Below are positions 8,913 through 17,936 of a stretch of DNA of 44,729 nt, piece after piece. Under the pieces are notes generated by a model that ran no database searches, was not told the origin of the DNA, and worked only from the letters and a program-made list of their open reading frames with translations. The stretch comes from Candidatus Poribacteria bacterium (GTDB lineage: Bacteria > Poribacteria > WGA-4E > UBA9662), in assembly GCA_002699335.1 (NCBI GenBank), contig PACG01000101.1:30028-74756 (forward strand), given 5' to 3'. Positions within the stretch are counted from its first letter, which is position 1. Each line of letters begins with the position of its first letter. The position numbers were made by a program, and so were the translations under genes.

Positions 8913-10349
8913 TCAGAATTCCCGCAGTTTTTGCTGTAGCCAGCGGGTCATTGGGCCAGGGGCAGGATCACAGACTTCGATAAGTTGTCCCGGTAGTGGT
9001 TGCCCTAACAATCCTTCGACTTCCGAACGATATTTAGCAACTACCTCGGGGTGTTGACTAGCAACGTTGTGAACTTCTTCGGTGTCTATGGTCAGATCAA
9101 ACAACTCATCGCCGTTCTCATCTTGGTAGCCTATGGACGTACAGAAATTCCATTGTGCGTCTCGTACACTAGCACGACCTCGTGCGTTTCCCACTGAAAA
9201 GTCCGCCCACCCGGTGATGATTCGATCTCGAATGGAAGTCATTTGTCCCGTCACTAATGGCCAAATATCTTCACCATCAGTCCAGTTGCACGGAACTCCC
9301 AATTGACCCAGCAACGTCGGCATCAAGTCATGATTTTGGACGAAAGCCGGGACCTGGTGATTCTTAGGGCCGTTGGGATGGCGAACCAAAAGGTTCAGTT
9401 GGGTGTTGAATGGATGAAGTTCGGCAGAGGCTTTTCCGAAACTTCCCTGGTCACGAAGTTGTGTGCCGTGGTCAGAGAGGACAACGACTATAGTATCATC
9501 TTCGAGTTTCAGAGTTTTAATTTGGTCCAACAGCCGTCCAATACATTTATCGACAAACGTCACTTCGCCCAAATACAGCGCCTCAATTCTACGGAGTTCG
9601 CCATCGGTTGGACCGTCACCTTCGTTAGCTGCCCCCGGTGTGATAAAGTCTTTGCCTGAATAATCGCCGAAGTATAAGTCAGCGTATTTTTTAGGTGGAT
9701 CCCAAGGTTCGTGTGGGTCAAAACTATCTATCCATAGGAAGAAGGGGCCAGCTTGATGATTGTCATCAAGCCAATCGCAGGCAGAATGAAATACACGAGC
9801 ACAGCTGTAATCGTCCTCGGAACGCCGATGGCGCTGATTCAGCAGATAGTTTACCAGTCCTGTGTGCTGCTGCCAGTTAATTGGTTCTCGCACGTGCTGC
9901 CGTAGCTGATCTTCGATCAATCGTGGGTCGCCGCTGCGCCAGTTGTCAGACTCTTGTCCACGAACAAAATCCAAATGGGCAAATCCACGTGAGAAGTTCA
10001 TCGTTGGTTTGAACATATGATATGTATCTGCGATGCAAGCCGTCAGATATCCACGTCCCAGCAACACCTCAGCAATGGTATCTTGCTCCGGTGGAATCTT
10101 GTGCCAGCCGGGTGCGTGATGCCAGTGCCCACGACGGTCAAAGTTATATCGCCAGGGAAAACTTCGCTGGCCAGTGAACAACCCACGGCGGACTTGAAGC
10201 GTCGGTTGGCCCTCTCCGAAGGCACGGGTAAACCTGATGCTTTCGGACGAAAAGTTGTCTAGGTTAGGAGTTTGGGCGTGGCTATACTTTTTTTCTTCCC
10301 CAATCATGTCTGCCCGAAATGTGTCCAAGCAGATGCAAATTATGTTCAT
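8913..10349 (-). CDS. Sulfatase-fold hydrolase lacking the FGly Cys/Ser
   Basis: A 478-residue protein of the alkaline phosphatase/sulfatase superfamily. Seen are the N-terminal metal site (CICLDTFRAD, D9), the active-site segment (47-60), D211-P-H213-EPW and the C-terminal metal site LSDHG (D293, H294). In true sulfatases a Cys or Ser in C/S-x-P-x-R is converted to formylglycine. Here the segment reads T50-L-Q-V-R54, so the nucleophile position is Thr and the Pro is Gln. It may act as a phosphodiesterase or other hydrolase with a Thr nucleophile. There is no signal peptide, so it is probably cytoplasmic. The start has GGAGAGG five bases before ATG. It lies among carbohydrate-related genes. 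Confidence 0.88.
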   Translation of the reverse strand: MNIICICLDTFRADMIGEEKKYSHAQTPNLDNFSSESIRFTRAFGEGQPTLQVRRGLFTGQRSFPWRYNFDRRGHWHHAPGWHKIPPEQDTIAEVLLGRGYLTACIADTYHMFKPTMNFSRGFAHLDFVRGQESDNWRSGDPRLIEDQLRQHVREPINWQQHTGLVNYLLNQRHRRSEDDYSCARVFHSACDWLDDNHQAGPFFLWIDSFDPHEPWDPPKKYADLYFGDYSGKDFITPGAANEGDGPTDGELRRIEALYLGEVTFVDKCIGRLLDQIKTLKLEDDTIVVVLSDHGTQLRDQGSFGKASAELHPFNTQLNLLVRHPNGPKNHQVPAFVQNHDLMPTLLGQLGVPCNWTDGEDIWPLVTGQMTSIRDRIITGWADFSVGNARGRASVRDAQWNFCTSIGYQDENGDELFDLTIDTEEVHNVASQHPEVVAKYRSEVEGLLGQPLPGQLIEVCDPAPGPMTRWLQQKLREF

Positions 10350-10971
10350 TAAGTCCTCTCCTATTGATAGATCGGTCGATTTTTCAAAGGTGGCCGTGGC
10401 ATAAGACGATGCATAGCGTTACGCCTGTGAGTAGTAACAGCATTAGTTCGGAGATCGCATCTCGTAGTTTCATTGTCGCTTCCTGTATAGCTGGAATGTT
10501 GCCCCATCTATTTGCTGGTTATTCACAGTGCATAGTTATGGATGATCTTCATTCGTCATCGATTAGTTATTACCTATTCAGCATAGTTCAAAAGACGTTG
10601 GCAGTTACCGTTACCAAATTTTTGTTGACTATACTCGTGAGCTTGGCGGTGAAGTGACAATCAACTACTGGGTTTTCAAAACTGAAGACAGAGCTTTGTG
10701 CCAATCTCAGATATCTTGTTCCCTTAGCATTGTCATCCGATTTGTTTTCAATTTTATAAGCTTGGACAGCACGTGAAATAAGGCTGAACGTTCGACATCA
10801 GACATATCTGCTGACCGAGCCGAGTATTTGCTGTATAGCGCTTCAATAGCGATCCCTTATCTTATCCTGGGGAGTTGCCGGCGAAAATCCAGCAATTGCC
10901 CCAAACAGATTGATTACTTCACGAACCATGCCTTTTGGCAATTAGGTGGGAATAACTAATTCCTATTTTTC
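10350..10971. other. Long intergenic stretch
   Basis: No gene is supported. On the minus strand, frames between 10680 and 10930 read in pieces such as MVREVINLFGAIAGFSPATP and VERSALFHVLSKLIKLKTNR, which look protein-like but are broken and match nothing I know. The 620 bases probably contain another eroded gene. Confidence 0.35.
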
Positions 10972-11646
10972 TCACGTTGTCTTCGCCAACCAGCGTACGC
11001 CGTTTTCAATGATCTTCTTGACTTCTGGCATATGATAAATTGGGAAGGTTTCGTGACCTGGACGAAAATAAAATACACGCCCATTTCCCACTGTCCATGC
11101 CAGACCATCCCGAGTTAGCTCCGTATAGTCGTCGTATATCCCGGCCAGAACCACGGTTTCTGCTTTAGGAACAGCATAGGGTTCACCATACCATTCCACT
11201 TGCGGAATCGTAAAATCACTGACACCTTTGGCAATCGGATGATCTGGAGCTGCGACCTTAATATCCCCTTTGGTTCCATTTTCAACGTAGGCCCGAAAAG
11301 AACATTCGGTTTCCATCAATGCCTTAAATGGGCGGGCAAAGTGGGTTGAATGTAGTCCTAGAAAACCTAGCCCTTTTTCCTTGACCTGTTTGACGGTTCG
11401 TTCCACACTTTCGTCCGTTACATCTCCATGTTTGATATGGCCAAACCAGATTAATACATCTGCCGCTTCAAGCTGTTCTTCACTCACACCCTGATCAGGA
11501 TCTTCCAGACCTGAAACGCTGACAGTAATTCCCTGACAATTGTTGAGATGCTGGGCCAAACAACCGTGTATCCCTGTCGGATAAACAGATCCGGGTTCTG
11601 TGAATTCTGACCAGGCAATCACCTGGATATCGCTGTTTTCTACCAT
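10972..11646 (-). CDS. ThuA-like (trehalose utilization) protein
   Basis: A 224-residue ThuA-domain protein with a class I glutamine amidotransferase-like fold. Typical landmarks are ADVLIWFGHIKHGDV (61-75), GLGFLGLHSTH (91-101), a PDHPIAKG segment, VEWYGEPYAVP and GRVFYFRPGHETFP near the C-terminus, which family members use in place of a classical catalytic triad. Related proteins occur in sugar-utilization clusters of Planctomycetota and similar bacteria; their exact reaction is unsettled. AAGGAG lies eight bases before the ATG. The gene stands alone between eroded genes, so its partners are not evident. Confidence 0.88.
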   Translation of the reverse strand: MVENSDIQVIAWSEFTEPGSVYPTGIHGCLAQHLNNCQGITVSVSGLEDPDQGVSEEQLEAADVLIWFGHIKHGDVTDESVERTVKQVKEKGLGFLGLHSTHFARPFKALMETECSFRAYVENGTKGDIKVAAPDHPIAKGVSDFTIPQVEWYGEPYAVPKAETVVLAGIYDDYTELTRDGLAWTVGNGRVFYFRPGHETFPIYHMPEVKKIIENGVRWLAKTT

Positions 11647-12032
11647 ATCAAAATCTCCTTAGAATTAAATTTACGACTGTTCCATCACTTATACTTAAAT
11701 ATAAGGCTCAATAGCTTATGCCGCTTAATCCATGAACCTAAAAAAACATTCTAGCAAACCAGCGCTATCGAGATAACGTCTTTCGTTATCTCTCGCAGTT
11801 TCCCTTCTGGAGGTGGGCTCCGGCCTAAACTGCTTTCATTCTCATCACCTTTCTGTTCTGGATCCTACCCGCCATAAATTCCTGTTATATAGGCCAGAAT
11901 ATGGATGGTTGATACTTGCGCCAAAGGGAACGCTGTGTCCGGCAGTTCGTGAACTCAGTAAACTCTTGAACCAGAGGACTCAAGAAACCGCGTCAATGGG
12001 GCACGGTCTCCGTATTTTGCTTGTCCTCTGAT
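11647..12032. other. Intergenic stretch without a recognisable gene
   Basis: It contains the leader of the ThuA-like gene at its left end. A plus-strand frame of 72 codons (11813-12031) matches nothing and has no ribosome site. No repeat or RNA gene was seen. Confidence 0.35.
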
Positions 12033-12560
12033 TTACACCCGGCAGTTTTCGAGAGCATCTTCGTCAAGCTCGATGCCCAATCCTGGTTTATCCGGCACGG
12101 TAGCGTAGCCGTGTTCTATTTGGATTGCCGGCTTGATGATATCAAACGCTCTCAGGCAGTTTAACGTAATCGACGACATAGTGGCGTTGGTCATCGTTGC
12201 AGCAAGGTGCATCAAATACGTTGTCGTTATCTGGATCCACAGAGATGAATGCGCAGACTCCGCAATCGTCGCTTCACGTTTGACGTTGGCGGCTCGTGAG
12301 TCGGGATAGACGATGATGAACGAGTCGTTCATGCCAGCCTTAATTGCCTTAACAGGGTCAGGATTCCCGAAATGGATCGTAATGGGCATTTCACAACCAC
12401 GCTGAATCTCCAGGTAACCATCGATATTGCTTTGGGGAATAGGTATTTCAAACGCTTCGATGTTGTATGGCTGGGCCAATCTACCTGAAAGGCACAGTCC
12501 ACTTCTAGCCACCGATTTCACGCTATCGACTCGTTGGACGGTCAGGCCAAGGTTTTTCAT
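12033..12560 (-). pseudogene. Truncated enolase-superfamily protein (C-terminal part)
   Basis: The open frame of 175 residues corresponds to the C-terminal part of a mandelate racemase/muconate lactonizing-type enzyme. PYNIEAFEIPIPQSNIDGYL carries the glutamate of the second metal site, followed by CEMPITIHFGNPDP and a C-terminal KPGLGIELDEDALENCRV, which is typical of the family. The N-terminal capping domain and the first metal aspartate are missing in this frame. Upstream DNA (12561 to about 12700) gives only broken, doubtful matches. This is most likely a dead gene, distinct from the copy at 8255-8705. Confidence 0.7.
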
Positions 12561-12945
12561 CGTCTAGCGGTGGGCAGCCGGGGCGCCGGCGACGATGGAA
12601 TCGCGACCTGTCGCAGCCAAAACGGGAACGGCCTAGTGGCCAGCACCAGCTTGGGCGATGGCGACATTCCAGATTAACGGTTGTAGCTGGCAGGCATCGG
12701 TGCGCTTCAAGCTGTTGGAACTAACTTCTGATGGCAGCCAGCTGAAGCTTTACCGCACCCAGGTCACCTATGGCAACGATGAACTGGCGGCTGAGCTGAT
12801 CGAGTGTTCGGCCCCTACCAAGAACACACATCCATGACACCCTACACCTCGGGGATGACAGATTTTGTTACAAGGCCTCTGGAGTTGACAAATTGGATCT
12901 GTGGAGGTAACAGTTTATTCTTTACCATCCCGTCGCATATAGGGA
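12561..12945. other. Stretch holding eroded upstream part of the enolase-like gene
   Basis: It is G+C-rich around 12560-12620, and stops interrupt every minus-strand frame. The left part is probably the lost N-terminal half of the neighbouring pseudogene. Nothing else is recognisable. Confidence 0.35.
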
Positions 12946-13743
12946 TTATAATTGCTTGATTTCTCCCCAAATGGTGGCTATTTTATCTACCGGATCGACT
13001 GCGAATGGACCTAGTTTAGCCGGTTGCCAGTAAGATGGAGATTCCCAGTAGCCACCGGCGCCGTCAGCGGGTACTCTTACCTCCCCTGAACGAACACCGC
13101 CTTTATCGGTGTCACCACCAATAAAATAAACACCTAGGTTAGCCTGCTCCAAATCTTTCAGTTTCTTTTCAAAAAGGGCCAAAGGAATGGCGGTTTCAAC
13201 ATACCATCCACCGTCAATAGGACCACTTTTCCGTTTGTTAGTAATCTTGTCCCCTTCCAAGTCGCCGTGACCGGGACCGTTATACTTGCACTCTTTGACC
13301 ATCGGTTCCCACTTGCCTTTTGAGTTCTGGGGGGTAAAGATGAAGGCCCAATCGCCTTTCCCGTCCAGTTGCTGTCGTTTCTTATAATCGCCTTCCACGT
13401 TAATGTAGAAGCGAATGTAGTCGGAATCCTTGAAATCTCTGGAGACAGCATCCTTACAGGAAATGCTGTTATCTTTAGCCGTGCAGGCAAAATAGAAATA
13501 GTCCTCATCGTAGGACATGTAGGTGGAGAAATAATCATCCTTGATTGTGCCGGCAATACAAACCAGGGAAAGATCAAACCTGGCGGCTTTAGCGGCCAGA
13601 TCAGCCTCCAGTTTGCCGTCGATTGTCATTTTCCCGTAGGGGATGATGGTTGGTGCAGCATCAGCAAAGAAAGTTGTTACCGTACAAATTACAAAAACAG
13701 TCAAAGATAAAGTCCGACAATAGTAGGCGCTAGATCGATACAT
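12946..13743 (-). CDS. Exported CBM9/DOMON-like carbohydrate-binding protein
   Basis: A 265-residue secreted protein. A signal peptide (about residues 1-29, ending FFADA) precedes a family 9 carbohydrate-binding-like beta-sandwich: MTIDGKLEADLA, YMSYDEDYFYFACTAKD, DSDYIRFYINVEGD and GGWYVETAIPLALF. The ATG at 13743 is chosen because GGAGG lies five bases upstream; another ATG 12 bases earlier lacks a site. The last 18 residues, AVDPVDKIATIWGEIKQL, resemble the tail of the LamG pseudogene near 1900-1945, although the domains are unrelated. The protein probably binds sugar or heme outside the inner membrane. The ligand is unknown. Confidence 0.8.
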   Translation of the reverse strand: MYRSSAYYCRTLSLTVFVICTVTTFFADAAPTIIPYGKMTIDGKLEADLAAKAARFDLSLVCIAGTIKDDYFSTYMSYDEDYFYFACTAKDNSISCKDAVSRDFKDSDYIRFYINVEGDYKKRQQLDGKGDWAFIFTPQNSKGKWEPMVKECKYNGPGHGDLEGDKITNKRKSGPIDGGWYVETAIPLALFEKKLKDLEQANLGVYFIGGDTDKGGVRSGEVRVPADGAGGYWESPSYWQPAKLGPFAVDPVDKIATIWGEIKQL

Positions 13744-13857
13744 ATTCGCCTCCATTAATTATGGTGATTAACCAAACTCAGGTTAATTACCTGCTTGGTT
13801 TACTGTTCCGTATCATACCACAAGTCTGTTTAATATCACAAAAATGGTGGGATTTTG

Positions 13858-14979
13858 TTACGGATCGGCTTTCATTATCAGGACTGTTTCCTGCACGGCA
13901 CCGATCAATCGATCTATATCATCGAGATTCAGATCACCGATGGTGCCGATCCGAAAAGTGTCGTGGTCAGAAACCTTGCCTGGGTAAATGACAAACAGTC
14001 TTTGTTTAAGCAGTTGGTAGAAGATTGAAAAATCGAACCACGATTCTTGCGGAAAGAAGAAAGCCGTAATGATAGGCGAGTGGAAATCATCGTTAAGCAG
14101 AGGGGTAAAGCTGAGCGAGCGCATACCTTTCACCAGGGCTTTCTGACAAGCTGAATACCGTTGGTATCTGGGCTGAACACCTCCCTCATCGGCCAATTCT
14201 TCTAAAGCCTGGTGAAAGGCTAACAGCGTATGCGTTGGCGATGTATAACGCCACTTGCCATTATACGCCTCCATCGTCTGCCATTGATCGTAGAGATCCA
14301 GGCTCAAGGATCGCGCATATCCCCGCGTCTTCTCAAAGGTCTCCCGGTGGCAGATGACAAACCCAAAACCGGGCACGCCCTGAATGCATTTGTTGGCCGA
14401 AGAGATAAGATAATCAACGCCAATTTCGTCCACCATGAACGGAATGCCACCAAAACTGGACATAGCATCCAAAATTAACACCCGGTTATACTTTTTGACA
14501 ATTTGCCCTAGTTCTCTGATCGGGTTCAGGATACCGGTTGTGGTTTCACAATGAACCATCGCAACATGGGTAATAGATAAATCCGTCGATAGTATTTGAT
14601 CGAGTTGCTGCGGGTCGGGGTACGCCGTTTCACTACATGTCATCTCGATAAATGGTATGTTGAGCCTGTCGGCGATCAAGCAGATTCGCTTGCTGTATGC
14701 ACCGTTACTGACAACCAGTAATCTCCCTTCCGCAGGAACTACAGATCCGATAGTCGCTTCGACAGCGAAAGTGCCGCTCCCCTGTATCAAGACACTGGTA
14801 TATGCGTTGGTAGAGGTTGCCAGTCGAACAATACGGGAACGTACCTGCTGTACGACATCGTTGTAATCCTGGTCCCAAGTGGAGAGATCGACCAACATGG
14901 CCTCTTTTACCGAGCGGGTAGTGGTCAGTGGTCCAGGCGTTAATAACAGGTATGGTCTATCTTCTGTCATGGGTTCCAT
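13858..14979 (-). CDS. phnW: 2-aminoethylphosphonate--pyruvate transaminase-like (PhnW)
   Basis: A class V PLP-dependent aminotransferase of about 373 residues. YLLLTPGPLTTTRSVKEAM near the N-terminus, TFAVEA, the PLP-aspartate segment LILDAMSSFGG and the Schiff-base lysine in SSANKCIQGVPGFGF (K197 with the ATG start) match PhnW. PhnW converts 2-aminoethylphosphonate and pyruvate to phosphonoacetaldehyde and alanine. An ATG at 14979 is used; a TTG at 14988 is possible and neither has a strong ribosome site. No phnX, phnA or phosphonate transporter is nearby, so another class V aminotransferase role remains possible. It is followed after 114 bases by the exported sugar-binding gene. Confidence 0.82.
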   Translation of the reverse strand: MEPMTEDRPYLLLTPGPLTTTRSVKEAMLVDLSTWDQDYNDVVQQVRSRIVRLATSTNAYTSVLIQGSGTFAVEATIGSVVPAEGRLLVVSNGAYSKRICLIADRLNIPFIEMTCSETAYPDPQQLDQILSTDLSITHVAMVHCETTTGILNPIRELGQIVKKYNRVLILDAMSSFGGIPFMVDEIGVDYLISSANKCIQGVPGFGFVICHRETFEKTRGYARSLSLDLYDQWQTMEAYNGKWRYTSPTHTLLAFHQALEELADEGGVQPRYQRYSACQKALVKGMRSLSFTPLLNDDFHSPIITAFFFPQESWFDFSIFYQLLKQRLFVIYPGKVSDHDTFRIGTIGDLNLDDIDRLIGAVQETVLIMKADP

Positions 14980-14988
14980 CTTGCTCAA

Positions 14989-15399
14989 ATACTTGACTGA
15001 TATTTATTAAAGAACTCCTAGACCTGAATAGGTGCTGGTGGTATCAGATTCATCACTACCAAGCCCAGCCCTCCAAAGTGTATCGCTCAACCATCCCTAG
15101 AGATTCGGAAAAAAACTTTTTATAACCCGGGTTTTGCGGTTACAGCAATCCACTTTTTTCTCCGCGGTTTGATTTCGTTTCTGCTTGGATTCGTTCTGTG
15201 TGCCACTCTTTCTCATCGATCTCCCGAATGGACCAAAGCCAATGTTGGTAAGTCTCGGTGAGTTTTGAGTTTTCAGAGCTGTCGCTCTCTGGTTAGATCT
15301 TCCCTCGCTATCCGTTCCCGCTTTCTGCGAGCGCCCTCACCCAAGCTGCCGAAGAAGTAGAACTCCGACGGCCACCAATTGCTCCGTTTCCTTCATTCA
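14989..15399. other. Intergenic stretch
   Basis: No gene is supported. It contains a ten-base palindrome AACCCGGGTT (15124-15133) preceded by an A/T-rich stretch. The right end may hold the worn C-terminus of the glycosidase pseudogene. Confidence 0.35.
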
Positions 15400-16070
15400 G
15401 GGGTTATGATAATCCCGGCTCAGCTCACAGTCGAAACGCGCCAGGATGCTGTGTTTCGTCTCTTTGGTGCTATAACTCTGTATTAAGTGGCAGAGCTCCC
15501 ATGTGATCCCGCGCCCATCGCCAGTGTCCGTAAAGGCATCAGGCTTACACTGAACGCCACCTCAAAGTTGATTCCATCCCGCGCGAACTGGATAGTGTTG
15601 TGCTCGTTCCCGTGCCGAATCGCCAGCGCGGCAATCCTACTCTTGAAAGATAATAAACCGGTTTCATGTCCAGAATTCAGAACCGGGTTGAGGGGACATT
15701 TTTCAAACGGCTCCAGCGGATCGTCGGCCATAGCCACTCCTTGGAAACGGATTGGCTCCGGTTTCCCGTTAGCCTCGGATTTGTAGTAGAGATAGATCCT
15801 GCCTTTGTAGCTCGGCGGACACTGGTCATGAATGGAAAACTGATCCCACGCTCCTTCGGGGCCGTTCGGCACGACAATCTTGTTAGTCGGCGTCCAAGGG
15901 CCATCTGGAGAGGCGAGGTACGGCAACACCTTGCTCTTCCCAGACGAAGCCGTCTTTGCCGGTCGCGTACCAGATCTCTGACCGGTCCCAGTCTGTGGAG
16001 GGGATCAATCTGTCCGGCCCTCTGCACCACGCGGGGGTGTCCCCGTACGACGTCGCGAGTACAGTTCATT
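15400..16070 (-). pseudogene. Degenerate GH117/43-like glycosidase
   Basis: Read on the minus strand, a beta-propeller glycosidase appears in pieces. SEIWYATGKDGFVWEEQGVA is in one frame. SPDGPWTPTNKIVVPNGPEG, SYKGRIYLYYKSEANGKPEP, GVAMADDPLEPFEKCPLNPV and NSGHETGLLSF with NTIQFARDGINFEVAF share a second frame. RFDCELSRDYHNP is in a third near 15400-15445. These match GH117-like or GH43-like exo-glycosidases. A frameshift lies near 15918 and another near 15480, so the gene is dead. It is separate from the glycosidase remnant at 2619-3290. Confidence 0.7.
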
Positions 16071-16118
16071 CCACTAGTACGAATGGCACACGGCAATTCG
16101 TGTACAACCGCCCCATAG

Positions 16119-16471
16119 CGCGGCTAGATGGTATGTTTGGCTTCTCCCTAGACCATATGAGAAGACTGGCGTGTCTGCGGTTCCTGAACTTATGGCTCTT
16201 TTCTTCTAACTGATGGCCCATATTCTAATTTTGGCAACCACCTAGCCTCTGAATGAAGGTCTTGGATAAAGATACTGAAACTTTGAACAAGCCTCGAGTG
16301 GTCATCTTCGGGCAGAGCCAGATAGATTTCAGTAGCACCGACGTCGATGCTGGCGGCATTGGGTTGGAGGATCTGGACAGATCCGACCGTTTTGGTTCTT
16401 CTTTGCGGTCTTTTAATCCTAATTTTCTCCGGATGAAACGGTGGTTGCCGGACTGTGCTTAAAAAGACCGG
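16119..16471. other. Intergenic stretch before the sigma factor gene end
   Basis: Both strands are open for 60-80 codons (for example 16253-16462 on the plus strand) but nothing resembles a known family and no ribosome site is convincing. It marks the boundary between the decaying left region and the intact right part. Confidence 0.35.
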
Positions 16472-17590
16472 TTAGGCTTGTAGGGGGTAATGCTCTTGTA
16501 ATCTACGCAGAGCCCGCTTCTCGATCTGGCGAACCCGTTCTCTGGAAATCCCAAATTGGTCGCCTACCTCTTGCAAGCTATGGGTAAGATCGTCGTTGAG
16601 GCCGTAGCGCAGTTGTAGAATTTGCCGCTCACGTAGCGGGAGCGTTTCCAGCGCCTGTTGTAGGTGCTGAACCAGATCTGCCTGCTCCAGTCGTTGAAGT
16701 GGAGTGGCTGTCGATTCATCTGCGATCTGGTCAACCAAACAAGTACGATTGGTATCGTTGTTCTCAACATGAGTTGGGGAATTATCGATAGAGGCTAAGC
16801 TGACCTGACACAAAGTCTGCACCTTTTCTAATGGTAGATCTACGACTTCTGCGATCTGGTCAGCTGTTGGTGATTGATACCCTTGCTGTTCCAAGCGGTG
16901 CTTGGCTTTGTTGATTTTCTGCAACGTATTGACAACGTGAGCAGGTAGGCGAACGGTTCGACCTGTATTGACCAGACCTAGACCAATTACCTGTTGAATC
17001 CACCATGAAGCGTAAGCACCAAACCTAACACCCCGTTGCCAATCAAACTTATCTACGGCTCTGATCAGACCTATGTTAGCTTCTTGAATCAGGTCGACTA
17101 GATCCAGACCTCGCCCTTGATACTTTTTGGCGATATAAATAGAGAGGCGAAGGTTAGCCTTAACGATCCGTTCTTTGGTCTGTGCTATTTTGTCTTGCAG
17201 GTGTGAGATCAGGCTGGAGAAGAGGTCAACAAAACCGGGACTGGTCTGGCAGGAGGCTTGATAGTCCTCAACTTGTTGGCTGTCGTTGTCGATCTGCTTA
17301 AACAGCTTTAGCTCCTCGCCGGGTGACAGCATCGAATATTGACCAACCTGATAAAAATAGATGTCCAAAATCCCATTGCTTGTGCCGATATAGTTGCTAG
17401 ATCTGGAAGTGTCAGCGGGATCAGCGATAGCTTCAGCGCGATCCAGAGAAAATGAGTAGAGATCTGTCGGTGCTGATAGAAACGGTAAATCACCGATATC
17501 ATCGGGCTCATCAGCTAGTGGATTGCTGTCAGAAGTGTCCACTAGATCTGCGAATTCCACAAAAGTCTGAGGGGGGTAGACGCCTGCCAT
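16472..17590 (-). CDS. RNA polymerase sigma-70-family factor (RpoD/SigA-like)
   Basis: With the ATG at 17590 the protein has 372 residues and lacks region 1.1. Region 1.2 (about 73-103) reads LDIYFYQVGQYSMLSPGEEL. Region 2 (about 145-201) has NLRLSIYIAKKYQGRGLDLV and FGAYASWWIQQ. Region 3 follows, and region 4 (about 310-370) has LPLRERQILQLRYGL and the helix-turn-helix FGISRERVRQIEKRAL. It could be the housekeeping factor or a group 2 alternative. The frame is open upstream to an ATG at 17734, adding 48 hydrophobic residues not expected in a sigma factor. It lies downstream of the sensor-regulator genes on the same strand, 343 bases from their end, and is probably separately transcribed. Confidence 0.9.
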   Translation of the reverse strand: MAGVYPPQTFVEFADLVDTSDSNPLADEPDDIGDLPFLSAPTDLYSFSLDRAEAIADPADTSRSSNYIGTSNGILDIYFYQVGQYSMLSPGEELKLFKQIDNDSQQVEDYQASCQTSPGFVDLFSSLISHLQDKIAQTKERIVKANLRLSIYIAKKYQGRGLDLVDLIQEANIGLIRAVDKFDWQRGVRFGAYASWWIQQVIGLGLVNTGRTVRLPAHVVNTLQKINKAKHRLEQQGYQSPTADQIAEVVDLPLEKVQTLCQVSLASIDNSPTHVENNDTNRTCLVDQIADESTATPLQRLEQADLVQHLQQALETLPLRERQILQLRYGLNDDLTHSLQEVGDQFGISRERVRQIEKRALRRLQEHYPLQA

Positions 17591-17923
17591 ATAGTGTGTA
17601 GGTGCAGATAATATGCCAAGCAAAAGGAAAGAGTGAAGTTGGAGGCGTAAAACGAGGAAGGTTGAGCTGTTTTCAAACTTTCCTTTTCTCTCTTCAACGT
17701 AGGTAAGGGCCGAAACTATAAGCGAATACTTCATCACAGCAAGAACTGATTCCTTGTCCGTAACAAGCAGACCAATTTAAGTCGAGGACAGGTTGTATGT
17801 GCGGAAGTTCCGTCGAAGCTTGGTTGCGACATGTCGAAGGGTTGGGACCAAGGAGCATCCGCTGGGGCGAAATATTTCTCGCTCCCGCCGGAACGGAGTC
17901 GTTAGCCTAAGGGACACTTATGG

Positions 17924-17936
17924 GTGACAGTGTCAC
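17924..17936. repeat. Palindrome at the end of the response regulator gene
   Basis: GTGACA-G-TGTCAC is a perfect 13-base palindrome with a one-base centre that overlaps the stop codon of the response regulator. It is too tight to form a hairpin terminator with a normal loop. It may be a protein-binding site or chance. Confidence 0.25.

Noticed and set aside
13158..13577. Second minus-strand frame inside the CBM9-like gene
   Set aside because: It is a shifted-frame shadow of a gene with a signal peptide and recognisable domain.
15124..15133. AACCCGGGTT palindrome as a regulatory site
   Set aside because: A single ten-base palindrome in a gene-free stretch is expected by chance and is not placed near a promoter.
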